A DNA stretch of 64,000 nt from JBKCUI01 sp052161605 (GCA_052161605.1 CP197409.1); one strand, 5' to 3'. Positions 49,194-59,981 are shown, counted from the stretch's first letter. A program made the numbers and translations. The notes: generated by a model from the sequence alone, not told the origin.

Positions 49194-52100
49194 ATGAGTC
49201 TGTTTTGTTCTAGGTTTCTCCTCAAGCTTTCTTCTTATCGAACCCTCTCGCTTGGGCTTTCGAACCTGAGAATTGCTATCGGAATATGCCTGGTGCTCTG
49301 TATCGCGGCCCCCGGCAGGGCTCAGACGGGCGACATCGCCAGACTGATACACCCCGACGTGGCAGACAAACTCAGCTTGACCGATTCCCAACGTGCAGAC
49401 CTGCAAAAAAACCGTCAAGAAAAAACGACAGCCGTTGCCGCCGCGACTGGACCAGCCGAGAAAGCCAGAATCGCAGGCGAGTTCGATCAAAAAGCCTTGG
49501 CTTTGCTAACCGACGAGCAGCGGGCTCTGTTCGCAAACCTGGAACCACTTCGAAAACTCAAATTCCAATTCCGTGATATGAAATGGGACGAGGTCCTGTC
49601 CTGGTTCGCCGAACAACAAGACTTGACCCTCGTCATGGATCGAATTCCACCCGGTTCGTTCACCTACATGGACGTCAGGGAGTACACTCCGAGCGAAGGG
49701 ATCGATCTGCTGAACAGCGTACTCATGACCCGCCGTTTTGCACTGGTTCGCCGAGAAAAAATGCTCGTGGTCATGGAACTCAGCGATTCGATCCCTCTCG
49801 AACTGATCCCCCGCGTCACACAAGACAAATTGCTCGAACGCGGCCAATTCGAACTGGTCAGCGTGATCTTCCCGCTAGGTGGCAGACCGATCGATGCAGT
49901 CCTGTCCGAAGTCAAACCGTACTTGAGCAACTTCGGACGCGCGATCCCGCTCGCCCAAGGAGGCCAATTGCTGGTCGTCGAGAACGCCGGCAAAATGAAA
50001 ACGATCAATGAGTTGATTGCTTCGGTTCCCGTCCCGCAGCGACCTCCCAAACCGGAGCCTCCGCCACCGCCACCTCAACCTGTGTTCGCAGCCTACCCCA
50101 TCGCTGGGCTCGATGCTGCCGCGACCCTGAAAACGATCCAGACGCTCGTCCCTAGCCAACAGATCACCGTCGATGCCAAAACGAATGTGCTGAGCGCGTT
50201 CGTCATCCCAGCTCAACAAACCGCGATCAAATCGGCTCTTGATCAGATGCTCGCCAGCTATTCGCAATTGCCGGACAATCGGGCCGTTGCCTATCAAGTT
50301 CCCCCAGCTGCCGTGACGGAAATCGTAAAGCACATCCAAGCCCTCGTCCCGGAGGCCTCCGTCCTGCCCGTTTCGGATCGCGTACTCGTGTCCGCGTCCC
50401 CAGAACAACAGCAACTGATTCGAGATGATTTGGCCAAGCTCGATATTTACCCCGTCGAACAATCGGGCAAGAACATGAAGTTTTTCGAACTCGATGCGAA
50501 GCTGCTAGCCTCTGTGGAGCCCGCTCTCAAAGCTATCATCCCAAGCCTGCAGGTTTCCTCGAATGCAACCGCAGGAAGCCTCATCGTGCGCGGTACCGAA
50601 GAGGATCTAACACTCGTTTCCGAAATCATTGATAGCTGGAAACAAGCTTCCTCGAACACCCTTTTCAAACTCCGCTCTTTTACCCTCGATCGACCGGCCA
50701 CGGCAACTTGGTTGACTACGGTTGCGAAGATCGTACCAAACGCAACAACTTGGTTGGATGAGGAAGGGATAAAGCTTACTGTGTTGTCTTCCTCCGAAGA
50801 CTTGCAGACGCTGGAAGCGAACCTGGCGACCCTCGTCGAGCAGATTCCTATACCTCTTGAGCGAATTCTTCGTATCTATCCTCTCTCAAAATCGCAGGTG
50901 TCTCGACGGCAGATGTTGAGCGATTTGCCACAAAAGCTAAGCACCATCAAACTGCTGGATGGCTCCAATGGGCGAGAGCTGTATGTTTGGGGAACTTCAG
51001 AGCAGCACGAGGAATTCAGTAATCTACTAGAAAGCATCGACACGGCATTGCCAGAAGGTGCACCGAAGTTGCCTCGTACCTACAAAGTGGATTTTCAAAA
51101 CGTAGCCTTGGTCCAGCAGATCCTTACTGCCGAGTTCTCGGATGCGACGATCACTTTGGATGCTGAAGGCCATACGTTGACCGTGGTTGCCGAAGAGCCA
51201 ACGCACACGAAGCTGGCTGCCAGGCTCGAGCTGTTTCAAGAGAATTTCCCCAAGAAGACACCGGTTCGATTGGAAAACTATTCGGTAAAGGGGATGACTG
51301 CTGAGATCTTGCAAACGACCCTGGCTCCATTGCTTACCAAAGCGAGAGTGAACGTCGATTCCAAGAACGCTCGCCTTTTGATTACGGCTGACGAAGAAAC
51401 CCATGCCGAAATCGCGGAACTGGTCTCAGCCTTAAGCGATGCGACGACTCCCGACTTGCAGAAAGTAGCCATTGTTTATCCTATCGATCACGCCAAGGCG
51501 ACACAGGTAAAGCTCGTTGTGGATCAACTCGGCCTCACTGTCACGACTGTAGCGGACGACACGTTAAAGCAAGTAGTAGTAACTGGGACGATCGAGGATC
51601 ATGCTGTTGTTAAATCGATGATCTCGCAAATGGATCGCGTCTCGCTCGGAACAACCGATAAGCAGATTCGAACGTTCGATACGAAGAAGGTCTCCTCTGC
51701 TTATTTGCTTCCCGTACTTCAGAAGCTTTGGCCCGATGTAGATTTCTCTGCCGACCCCTCTAGCAACCGAGTCATCGCGTCCGGAAACCTTCGGCAATTG
51801 GACGCAATCACATCCGCCATGGATCGATTGATTGCTTCGCCGGACGGAGCGGTCCAATCGGTCAAGACCTACCAGATTGCGTCGGGGGATATGGTTACGC
51901 TGCCAGTTATCTTGGGGCAAATCGCGCCGCAGGCACTTCTCAGTGTCGATGCGACATCACGAACCATTACGGTTTGGGCCAACGAAGAACAGCATACCCG
52001 CGTAGAACAAGCGATCGAGCAAATCTCGAAAGTCGCCCAAAGTGCTAAGACCCCGATGACATACCGAGTCAGCCCGACGCATGCAGCGCCAATTCAATTG

Positions 52101-55100
52101 GCGATCCAAGCCCTCGTGCCGAATGTGAGTGCTGCGGTCATTGGAACAACGGGACAATTGATCGTGGTCGGTTCAGAAGCTCAGCAACAGAAGGTTGCGG
52201 AGATCATCGACATGCTTTCGAAAGAACTCGATCAGTCGAATCGAACGGTACGTGTGATCAAGATTGACCCAGAGATGGTGGATCAGGTGTCGTTGCTTGC
52301 CGCGTTGCAGAACACGGTCCCACCGCAAGTTAAACTGGAATCCAATGCATTGAACCGAACCATCATGGTGATCGGTACTGCCGAAGAAGTCGATGCCGTC
52401 GAAAAGAAGATTGAGGAACTGAAGCCTCAGATACCTGCTGCACCTAACAAAATTGTAAAGCAGTATCCGATCAATACCTCGGATAGCACCACTTTGCTTG
52501 CCGTATTCCGGGCGACCTTCCCAACAGTTAGTGTAGTACCAGATCTGGTACAGAAAACGTTTGTAGTGACCGCAAGCGACGAAGAACACAGTAAGGTAGA
52601 TGAATTCTTAAAGGGATACGATTTACCTCGTGCACCGGTGTTCTTTGACTTGAAGCCGACAAGCAGCACGTCTGTTTTGGCTTCGCTTAAAGCGTTATAT
52701 CCTGGCGTTACCATGACCTTTGATGCGCCAGCCAATCGAGTGATGGCGATTGTGGACGAACAACAAAATCAACGCATCGCAGAATCGATTCAATCGCTCG
52801 AACAAGGTCTCGACACCGGCGAGAAGACTGCCAAAGTCTTTACCCTCGATGCCGACAAGTACGACGTAATTGCTTTGTCGACACATCTAAAGAGCTTGAT
52901 CCCAGCCCACATCTCTCTCGAGGCCAACGCTCGCAGTTCCACCATCTTGGCGATCGGCACGGAAGCAGATCTAGCTGAGGTATCAACCAAGCTAGAGTCA
53001 TTGAAAGAGCAAATGCCTTTGGTCAATTTGGGAAAGACCGAGGTGTACAAACTGCAGTATGCACCAGCCACCAGCGCGACCGGCATCAATACGATCATCA
53101 CCACGCTCTACAAGGATGTCACCTCCTACGGTGACCCCATCAATGGAACCTTGGTCGTTACCGCGACACCAACTCAGCATGAGAACATTGCGTCCATTGT
53201 GAAGGGGTACGATCAAGGAGCCAACGATCTCGAGACGCAAGTCTTCACAATGACTAAGGCAGATCCTCTTTCGCTAAGAACCGCACTGGCAGGGAGCAAT
53301 CCCCGAATCTTCATTACAGCAGACACGGCAACCAATAGTTTGATCGTGACCGCACCTTCGGGGCAGATGGAGCGAATCGAGAAAGCGATTCAGGAAGTGG
53401 AAAAATCGGATGACCGACGAAAGACGACTCAGTCCTATAGTCTTTTAGCCGCCGAACCAACCGCCCTAGCTCGAGCGCTAGGCATCAGCTACCCCAAGGC
53501 CACGATCACGGCAGATACTACTAACAACGCTATCTTTGTCGCCGCCACTCCCGAGGAACACGAGTCGATTAGTAAACTCGTTAATGACTTGAATGACCTG
53601 CCGACCGGGCGGGGCGGTGTTAAGATCGCGCCTCTTCAATATACGAATCCCGAGTCTTTGGCGAGAACCATCACGGCCGCGCTAGGGCCTCGGTCGAGAT
53701 TGGTGGTTACGGCCCACCGAGAGAGCAGGTCGTTGTTCGCTGTCGGGAATCCAGTCGAGTTGCGGACGTTTGAACAGCTTGTAGAGCAACTTGATACACC
53801 GGAGAAAATGGATGACGATCGGCAATTCGAATCCTTCCCGCTCAAGGGAGTTGATGGCACATCCATCGTTTCGTCTCTGACCCGATTGTTAGCGGGCAAT
53901 GATGAACCGCCGGATATCAAATACGATTCTCTGAATCGTCAAATCCTTGCAGCGGGGACGAAAGATCAGATCGCCAAGATTAAGGAGGCTTTGAGCAAGT
54001 TCGATGCGCCGAAGCGAGATTTTGAGATCTTTCCGCTGAGGACTATCGATCCGTTCACATTTCGTACGGCCGCGGAGGCACTCTTCGAACAGGAACCGAG
54101 CAGCAATCAACCGACGATCAATGTGGACAACAGCTTGCAACAAGCGTTGATTTATGGAACCAAGGAGCAATTAGAACGAATCGAGCAATTGATCGTTCGG
54201 ATGAATGAGGGGGCGACGACTTCTAAAATCGGCAAACGCGAGGGAGTTCGGTTTGTGCCTGTGAACCGAGATCCACAATCGTTGCTGGAAAACGTGCAGA
54301 AGCTATGGCCCAAGATTCGGACCAATCCGATCCAAGTGATCGATCCCAAAAAGATTCAGCGAATCTCGCCCGACGATCGTCAATCCAACAACCTAAACGC
54401 AAACTCCCCGAAGGAGAGATTCGTCTCGTTTGCTGATTCTGCTGCTCAGGATTCTCCACCCGTAATTCTCATCACCGGTGACGAACAATGGACCATCGCG
54501 TCTGAAGATGAGGAAGCCCTCGCACAATTCGAGTCGTTGCTTGAAACCTTGCTGAGTCCTAGCGTACAGCCCTATGCGACTGCCGGCAACTTTGGAGTGT
54601 ACATCCTGCGTCATGCGGCAGCCGCCGAAGTTCGAGACTTGCTGATGGATGTGTTCGGATTGTCGAGTGGGCGGTCTTCGTTCGGTAGCTCGATGCAGCG
54701 GCTGAAAATTGTTGCGGACCCTCGCATCAATGCGTTGGTTATCGGGGGCAATCTCGCAGATCGCAAGACCGCAGAAGAGCTTTTGGGGGTTATCGATTCC
54801 AAGGATCTCATTGATCGACTCCAGCAGATCACTCCCAAGATCGTGACGCTACAGACCGCCAATGCCAAGAATGTGCTCGACGTTTTACAGGATGTATACA
54901 AGTCTCAACTATCGTCTGGGGCTGGTCGAAAGCCTCTGCCGATTCCCGAAGGGGTTTCCACCGAGGTCGCCACGATTTTTCAGCAGCTTAACGCGGCCGC
55001 CTCGGGCCCGTTGCTGACTATCGCCATCGATCCCACCTCCAATTCACTCGTGCTGCGGGGGCCTGGTGAGCTAACCGACGAAGTGACCGAATTTATCAAC

Positions 55101-55214
55101 AAACTCGAAAAACAGTCCGAAGACGCACCAGCCCAGCGAATCCAAGTGCTTCGTCTCGAATCCACCAACTCTGCGAACCTCGAACGAGCCTTGAGACTCC
55201 TTTACACGAAATAA
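49194..55214 (+). CDS. Giant secretin N-domain repeat protein (N0 + about 24 N1, no barrel)
   Basis: 2,006 residues, secreted (signal peptide ending near GRAQ). Residues 100-190 are an N0-like domain (FQFRDMKWDEVLSWFAEQQD). A first N1 domain and a Pro linker (PPKPEPPPPPPQP) follow. About 23 further tandem units of roughly 75 residues continue to the end, each with the pattern Y/F-x-h, then L-P-x-h-x-h-x-x-D, h-V-x-G-T-x-E-x-H and h-x-x-h. The final unit is cut short at RALRLLYTK. The secretin barrel domain and S-domain of GspD are absent. It sits where gspD is expected, upstream of gspE. It may form a periplasmic stalk or scaffold. The ATG at 49194 precedes a typical signal. Confidence 0.85.
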   Translation: MSLFCSRFLLKLSSYRTLSLGLSNLRIAIGICLVLCIAAPGRAQTGDIARLIHPDVADKLSLTDSQRADLQKNRQEKTTAVAAATGPAEKARIAGEFDQKALALLTDEQRALFANLEPLRKLKFQFRDMKWDEVLSWFAEQQDLTLVMDRIPPGSFTYMDVREYTPSEGIDLLNSVLMTRRFALVRREKMLVVMELSDSIPLELIPRVTQDKLLERGQFELVSVIFPLGGRPIDAVLSEVKPYLSNFGRAIPLAQGGQLLVVENAGKMKTINELIASVPVPQRPPKPEPPPPPPQPVFAAYPIAGLDAAATLKTIQTLVPSQQITVDAKTNVLSAFVIPAQQTAIKSALDQMLASYSQLPDNRAVAYQVPPAAVTEIVKHIQALVPEASVLPVSDRVLVSASPEQQQLIRDDLAKLDIYPVEQSGKNMKFFELDAKLLASVEPALKAIIPSLQVSSNATAGSLIVRGTEEDLTLVSEIIDSWKQASSNTLFKLRSFTLDRPATATWLTTVAKIVPNATTWLDEEGIKLTVLSSSEDLQTLEANLATLVEQIPIPLERILRIYPLSKSQVSRRQMLSDLPQKLSTIKLLDGSNGRELYVWGTSEQHEEFSNLLESIDTALPEGAPKLPRTYKVDFQNVALVQQILTAEFSDATITLDAEGHTLTVVAEEPTHTKLAARLELFQENFPKKTPVRLENYSVKGMTAEILQTTLAPLLTKARVNVDSKNARLLITADEETHAEIAELVSALSDATTPDLQKVAIVYPIDHAKATQVKLVVDQLGLTVTTVADDTLKQVVVTGTIEDHAVVKSMISQMDRVSLGTTDKQIRTFDTKKVSSAYLLPVLQKLWPDVDFSADPSSNRVIASGNLRQLDAITSAMDRLIASPDGAVQSVKTYQIASGDMVTLPVILGQIAPQALLSVDATSRTITVWANEEQHTRVEQAIEQISKVAQSAKTPMTYRVSPTHAAPIQLAIQALVPNVSAAVIGTTGQLIVVGSEAQQQKVAEIIDMLSKELDQSNRTVRVIKIDPEMVDQVSLLAALQNTVPPQVKLESNALNRTIMVIGTAEEVDAVEKKIEELKPQIPAAPNKIVKQYPINTSDSTTLLAVFRATFPTVSVVPDLVQKTFVVTASDEEHSKVDEFLKGYDLPRAPVFFDLKPTSSTSVLASLKALYPGVTMTFDAPANRVMAIVDEQQNQRIAESIQSLEQGLDTGEKTAKVFTLDADKYDVIALSTHLKSLIPAHISLEANARSSTILAIGTEADLAEVSTKLESLKEQMPLVNLGKTEVYKLQYAPATSATGINTIITTLYKDVTSYGDPINGTLVVTATPTQHENIASIVKGYDQGANDLETQVFTMTKADPLSLRTALAGSNPRIFITADTATNSLIVTAPSGQMERIEKAIQEVEKSDDRRKTTQSYSLLAAEPTALARALGISYPKATITADTTNNAIFVAATPEEHESISKLVNDLNDLPTGRGGVKIAPLQYTNPESLARTITAALGPRSRLVVTAHRESRSLFAVGNPVELRTFEQLVEQLDTPEKMDDDRQFESFPLKGVDGTSIVSSLTRLLAGNDEPPDIKYDSLNRQILAAGTKDQIAKIKEALSKFDAPKRDFEIFPLRTIDPFTFRTAAEALFEQEPSSNQPTINVDNSLQQALIYGTKEQLERIEQLIVRMNEGATTSKIGKREGVRFVPVNRDPQSLLENVQKLWPKIRTNPIQVIDPKKIQRISPDDRQSNNLNANSPKERFVSFADSAAQDSPPVILITGDEQWTIASEDEEALAQFESLLETLLSPSVQPYATAGNFGVYILRHAAAAEVRDLLMDVFGLSSGRSSFGSSMQRLKIVADPRINALVIGGNLADRKTAEELLGVIDSKDLIDRLQQITPKIVTLQTANAKNVLDVLQDVYKSQLSSGAGRKPLPIPEGVSTEVATIFQQLNAAASGPLLTIAIDPTSNSLVLRGPGELTDEVTEFINKLEKQSEDAPAQRIQVLRLESTNSANLERALRLLYTK

Positions 55215-55541
55215 ATTAACATTAGCCGGCCTACTTTAGCGACATTTGCAATATTGACAAAACAGAGGATTCGCATCAACATGGGAAGCTGTAATGGCTG
55301 AACAAACGAGAGGGGGCCATGGAGGATTCGGCGGGAACGTCCTGTCCGGAATTCGATAGCTCCCTCAGGCCAATAAATTGCGACCTTTGCGGACAGGGAT
55401 TGTCCCTGCAACCAATCGCGACCTGATTATTCCCGAGCTTCAAAACTCCTGAATACGACAAACGGCCTCCCACCAACAACCTACCCCCCCACCCAACAAC
55501 ACTTGCGGATTGAGTGTTTCTTTCAGTCATAGGACCAAACC
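55215..55541. other. Intergenic region upstream of gspE
   Basis: 327 bp. No continuation of the preceding repeats and no beta-barrel-like coding is visible in any frame, so the lack of a secretin domain is not explained by a simple frameshift. It may hold the gspE promoter. Confidence 0.6.
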
Positions 55542-57233
55542 ATGATTTCCAGCCCCAATGGAACGCGTTCTTTGCTTGAACCGGAACAGCTTCGAGAGCT
55601 AGCTCGTGCCTTTGCCGATGCAGGGGCATTAGAGGAACTGACCCAACGCTGGAGCTTTGAGAATTCCCAGGAGCTCCTAGCCACGAGCGCTCGCTCTATG
55701 AAGATGGAGTGGCTCGAAAATGACAGCATTGAGAATCCGGAAGAGACGCTACAAGGGTTCCCGGCCCGATTGATTTACCGCTTTTCCGTTTTCCCGATCG
55801 AGCGTGGTGACGGGTGGCTTCGGCTAGCCGTGAGCAACCCCTTTGATTTTGCCGCCATCGATTCGGTAGCGTCAGCAGTCCAGGTGGAGGTTCGCCCGGT
55901 GATGGCCTCCACCGAAATGGTTCAACGACTGATCAAGCGGTACCTCGGGGTCGGCTCCGAGACGATTGACGGACTCATTGCGTTACAGCGACTCAAAGGT
56001 GACGAAATCGAAATGGTCGAGGGGCTCGATCTCGATAACCTCGAAGATGCCGAAGAAGCGCAGCAGGCTTCGGTGGTTCGACTGGTTAACGAAATTCTCA
56101 GTGAAGCGATTGAGGCCCGGGCGAGCGACATCCACATCGAATCCCAAGAGGCCGGATTAAAAATACGCCATCGCATAGACGGGGTATTGCAAAAGCAATC
56201 GACTCCACCCGAGATGAATCAGTTTCGAGCAGCGATTATCAGCCGACTCAAAATCATGGCCAAGATGAACATCGCCGAAAAGCGAGTTCCTCAAGATGGT
56301 CGAATCAAGTTGCGAGTCAAAGGTCGCGAAATCGATATTCGGGTCTCTGTTATCCCCATGCTTCACGGCGAAAGCGTCGTCATGCGGGTGCTCGATAAGT
56401 CCAATTTGAGCTTTTCGCTACGTGGCATCGGTATGCCCGAGTCGGTTTATCAAAAGTTCCAAAAGCTGATTCGCTTGCCTCACGGCATCGTCTTAGTCAC
56501 TGGTCCGACGGGTTCTGGAAAGACGACGACGCTATATAGTGCTCTTAGCGAAATCAAATCGGAAGATATCAAGATCGTAACCACCGAGGACCCGATCGAG
56601 TATCAGCTCGAGGGAATCAATCAAATTCAAGTTCATGCCAAGGTGGGGCTTAATTTTGCGGCTTGTTTGCGAGCTATATTGCGACACGATCCCGACGTAA
56701 TTCTCGTCGGGGAAATTCGCGACTTGGAAACGGCTGAGAACGCGACCCAAGCTTCGCTGACCGGTCACATGGTGTTCAGCACATTGCACACGAACGATTC
56801 GGCTGGTGCGTTCATGCGGTTAGGAGACATGGGTGTCGAGCCCTTTTTGGTCGCGAGTACCGTCGAAGGGGTGATGGCGCAGCGACTTGTTCGGGTCCTG
56901 TGCGAGGATTGCAAAGAACCTTACAAACCAAGTGAAGAAGAGCTTCCCGAGGATTTTCCGAAGGCCCGATTGTCGGAGATTCCTTTTTTGTATCGTCCCA
57001 CTGGTTGTGAGTGCTGCCGAAATACTGGCTACCGGGGACGAATGGGCATTTACGAGCTGCTCGTTACCAACGAGGAGATACGACATTTGGTGACGCAGGC
57101 TTGCACATCCGACGTCATCAAGCAAGCGGCCATTAAGAATGGCATGGAAACATTACGAGATGACGGCTGGAGCAAAGTTCTAGCTGGCATCACAACCATC
57201 GACGAGGTATTGCGAGTTACAAAGGCCGACTAA
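55542..57233 (+). CDS. gspE: Type II secretion ATPase GspE
   Basis: 563 residues. An N-terminal GspE-N domain (residues 1-130) contacts GspL in known systems. The catalytic domain has LVTGPTGSGKTTTLYSALSE (Walker A), DPDVILVGEIRDLETAENAT (Asp and Walker B boxes) and STLHTNDSAGAFMRLGDMGV (His box). A tetracysteine zinc site CEDC...CECC is present, as in GspE. It drives pseudopilus assembly. PilB is the main alternative, but the following genes are gsp. gspF follows 49 bp downstream. Confidence 0.93.
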   Translation: MISSPNGTRSLLEPEQLRELARAFADAGALEELTQRWSFENSQELLATSARSMKMEWLENDSIENPEETLQGFPARLIYRFSVFPIERGDGWLRLAVSNPFDFAAIDSVASAVQVEVRPVMASTEMVQRLIKRYLGVGSETIDGLIALQRLKGDEIEMVEGLDLDNLEDAEEAQQASVVRLVNEILSEAIEARASDIHIESQEAGLKIRHRIDGVLQKQSTPPEMNQFRAAIISRLKIMAKMNIAEKRVPQDGRIKLRVKGREIDIRVSVIPMLHGESVVMRVLDKSNLSFSLRGIGMPESVYQKFQKLIRLPHGIVLVTGPTGSGKTTTLYSALSEIKSEDIKIVTTEDPIEYQLEGINQIQVHAKVGLNFAACLRAILRHDPDVILVGEIRDLETAENATQASLTGHMVFSTLHTNDSAGAFMRLGDMGVEPFLVASTVEGVMAQRLVRVLCEDCKEPYKPSEEELPEDFPKARLSEIPFLYRPTGCECCRNTGYRGRMGIYELLVTNEEIRHLVTQACTSDVIKQAAIKNGMETLRDDGWSKVLAGITTIDEVLRVTKAD

Positions 57234-57282
57234 AGTCGAGAGACTTGCGGTTGATCGTTGAAACCAAACGCATCCAAGAAAC

Positions 57283-58500
57283 ATGACTGAGTTCGCATAT
57301 ACGGCAAAAGCTTTGAACGGTGAAAAGCGTTCAGGCACGATTGCAGCGGAAACCAAATCCGATGCCATGCTGAAGCTGCGCGCTCAGTCTTTGTTTCCTC
57401 TTTCAGTTACCGGCAAGCAAGCCGCCAAGGCGAGCGCGGGGTTTTCTCTACCAAAGAGAATTAAGAAAGAACAAGTAGCCGATCTTTGTTCGCAGTTGGC
57501 TGATTTGCTAACTAACGGCGTTCCCATGTTAGAGTCGATCTACATCCTAGCCGATGCGACCGAGAACCCGCGACTCAGAGAAGCTGTTCTTCGCATGCAT
57601 GAAGCGGTATCCCAGGGTGACACGCTCGATGCGGCGATGGCGAAAGAGAATGGCATTTTCTCAGAACTCACTCTCAGCATGATTCGCGCCGGCCAAGAAG
57701 GTGCGTTCCTCGAGGATGCTCTACAACGAACTGCTCACTTTCTTCGCAAGCAAGATGAAATGCGAGCCAAGATCGTGGGTGCACTGACCTATCCATCCAT
57801 ACTTGGTATCGTGGGCACGACCATTGTCGCACTCATGGTGGTTTTTCTCGTTCCCAAGTTTCAACCGTTATTCGATCGACTGGAACAAACCGGAAATGCT
57901 CTGCCCACGATTACGGTGATCTTGTTGGGGGCCAGTCATGTGCTCATGTCGTACGGCGTGTTCGTTATTGCCGCCGCTGCGGCGGGAGTTTACGGTGTGA
58001 TTCGCTGGGCTAAGACGGCGGCTGGCCGTCGTATCACGGATCAAGTCAAGCTCCATGTTCCTCTCTTGGGAGGGATCTTCCATGATGCCGCAGTCTCTAG
58101 GACTTGTCGAGTCTTAGGCACCATGCTTCACAACGGCGTTCCCTTGTTAAGGGCTTTGCGTATCAGCAGTGAATCGACCGGTAATGTCTTGCTGGCTGAT
58201 GCGATTCTCAAGTCCGCAGACAACGTTACCGCAGGCGATTCCCTATCCAAACCTTTGTTGGCGAGTGGATTGATTCCTCCGCAAGTTATGGCCATGATCC
58301 GGGTCGCAGAGGAATCCAATACGCTCGACGATGTGTTAGTGAAAATCTCGGACCGAATTGATGGACGGATCGAACGCAAACTGGATGTTCTCGTGCGAAT
58401 GATCGAACCACTGATGCTCGTTTTCATCGGGTGCATGGTGATGTTCGTCATTGTGGGAGTGCTGATGCCAGTACTAGATTTGAACTCGTCGGTTGGATAA
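57283..58500 (+). CDS. gspF: Type II secretion inner-membrane platform protein GspF
   Basis: 405 residues. Two tandem GspF domains: the first around residues 68-190 (LCSQLADLLTNGVPMLESIY, MIRAGQEGAFLEDAL), the second around 270-395 (RTCRVLGTMLHNGVPLLRAL, MIRVAEESNTLDDVL). Membrane segments lie after the first domain and at the C-terminus. It is the platform around which the ATPase and pseudopilus assemble. Confidence 0.93.
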   Translation: MTEFAYTAKALNGEKRSGTIAAETKSDAMLKLRAQSLFPLSVTGKQAAKASAGFSLPKRIKKEQVADLCSQLADLLTNGVPMLESIYILADATENPRLREAVLRMHEAVSQGDTLDAAMAKENGIFSELTLSMIRAGQEGAFLEDALQRTAHFLRKQDEMRAKIVGALTYPSILGIVGTTIVALMVVFLVPKFQPLFDRLEQTGNALPTITVILLGASHVLMSYGVFVIAAAAAGVYGVIRWAKTAAGRRITDQVKLHVPLLGGIFHDAAVSRTCRVLGTMLHNGVPLLRALRISSESTGNVLLADAILKSADNVTAGDSLSKPLLASGLIPPQVMAMIRVAEESNTLDDVLVKISDRIDGRIERKLDVLVRMIEPLMLVFIGCMVMFVIVGVLMPVLDLNSSVG

Positions 58501-58559
58501 CAGACTCATCAACCAAAGAAACACGTACAGATTACTCAGTTGTAAAAAGGAGAAAGAAA

Positions 58560-59063
58560 ATGAAACGTAGCAGAATGCAGCGACGAGGATTAACACTCTT
58601 GGAGCTCATGATCGTTCTGGTCATTTTGGTCGGAATTATCGCATTGGTCGGACCACGCGTTCTGGGTACCCAGAAAAAAGCTGATATCAGGACAGCCCAG
58701 GCCCAGATTGGAAACTTGGAATCCGCTTTGAAGCAGTTTGCTGTGGACATGAAAACGTTTCCCACAACGGAAGAAGGACTCAAGCTTTTGGTCGAGCCAC
58801 CCGAGGACGAAGCTCTCGCCAAGAATTGGGACGGTCCGTACCTCGAAGGTGGCAAGCTGCCAAAGGATCCATGGGGAAGCGACTTTGAATACGAGTATGA
58901 GACAGAATCAAGCGAAGAAGGAAGCGATTCTAGATCTAAAGTAGACACCTTCCCTCGCATTTTCTCCCTCGGACCGGACCGAAAACGAGACACCAGCGAT
59001 GATGTCGGTAATGTTGCTAAAGGTAGCGAATCGGATTCGGATTCCTCGAGCACACGAAACTAG
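58560..59063 (+). CDS. gspG: Major pseudopilin GspG
   Basis: 167 residues from the ATG at 58560 with AAAGGAG about 7 bp upstream. Prepilin signal RRGLTLLELMIVLVILVGII with the cleavage G and E+5. GLKLLVEPPED, WDGPYLEGGKLPKDPWGSDF and FSLGPDRKRDTSDDVGN match the GspG calcium-binding region. An acidic Ser/Glu insertion (EYETESSEEGSDSRSKVD) and a Ser/Asp-rich C-terminal tail make it longer than usual. It forms the shaft of the pseudopilus. Confidence 0.92.
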   Translation: MKRSRMQRRGLTLLELMIVLVILVGIIALVGPRVLGTQKKADIRTAQAQIGNLESALKQFAVDMKTFPTTEEGLKLLVEPPEDEALAKNWDGPYLEGGKLPKDPWGSDFEYEYETESSEEGSDSRSKVDTFPRIFSLGPDRKRDTSDDVGNVAKGSESDSDSSSTRN

Positions 59064-59309
59064 CGTCTTGATTCAGCGCATCGCATGAGCGAGACATCGG
59101 AGTCGCTCGTTCATGCCTCGGGCCGAATTTTAGAAGGCACCACCTTGGCTCCCCGCCCGCAAACCCAACTCGCCCCGTAACCCAACTCGCCCACTACCAC
59201 ACCTCTCCCACCTTTGGATTCTTTACCAACCGCGTAACCAACATTTGCGACAGAACACCAACCCCGATGCAAATCCCTCCCTTTGGTTACCACACTTACT
59301 CAACACAAA

Positions 59310-59981
59310 ATGAAAATTAGAAAACAAAAACTGCACCGAGGATTCTCGCTGATTGAAATCATGATCGTTCTCGTGATATTGGCAGGGGCTTTGGCGATCG
59401 CTTGGCCGAATCTTCAGAAACCGCTAGGTAGAGTCAAGCTGGACGAAGCCTCTCAGACCTTGCGAGAAGCAATCGATGAAAGCCGCCACCGGGCGATGAG
59501 TCAAAATCAATCCGTATTGATCCGGCTTCGAAAAGGAGCTCACGAGGTGCAATCCGGTAGCATCGATTCCTTTGCAGAGCAATTAGCAGGTGACCTAAAC
59601 GGCGCGGCGGCCCCCTTATCAACTAAACAGCCACAAGTCTGGAAACTTCCTAGCGACGTTGTCGTGATGAATGTGGAGAGCATCGATGATGTCCCTGTAC
59701 AGGACGAATTTGGTTTTTCGGGTGGTGTGAGTCCCTCGTCAGAAATCAGCTCGCGTGGAGATTCATCAGCGTCAAAGGCTGTGAATGCGAATCAAGCCTC
59801 TGCACCGATTGGAATGGGACTGAAGACCGATTTCGATAGTGGCGACCAAGAGTGGTGGGTACCTCTGAACGCGATGGGAGTTGGCAGCAATGCGAAAATT
59901 ACATTGCTCGACAAGTCCACCAAGAAAACCATTCATGTCTCCTATTCCTCGACCACTGGCGGGCTGGAGATCTCCCGATAA
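59310..59981 (+). CDS. gspH: Minor pseudopilin GspH
   Basis: 223 residues from the ATG at 59310. Prepilin signal HRGFSLIEIMIVLVILAGAL. A GspH-type region follows with EASQTLREAIDESRHRAMSQ, then a Ser-rich insertion near residues 150-175. Its stop shares a base with the gspI start (TAATG). The 246 bp between gspG and this gene are C-rich and hold no gene. Confidence 0.8.
   Translation: MKIRKQKLHRGFSLIEIMIVLVILAGALAIAWPNLQKPLGRVKLDEASQTLREAIDESRHRAMSQNQSVLIRLRKGAHEVQSGSIDSFAEQLAGDLNGAAAPLSTKQPQVWKLPSDVVVMNVESIDDVPVQDEFGFSGGVSPSSEISSRGDSSASKAVNANQASAPIGMGLKTDFDSGDQEWWVPLNAMGVGSNAKITLLDKSTKKTIHVSYSSTTGGLEISR

Noticed and set aside
49191..55411. Many antisense frames within the giant repeat gene
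   Set aside because: They mirror the repeats on the other strand; none has an independent start signal or domain.
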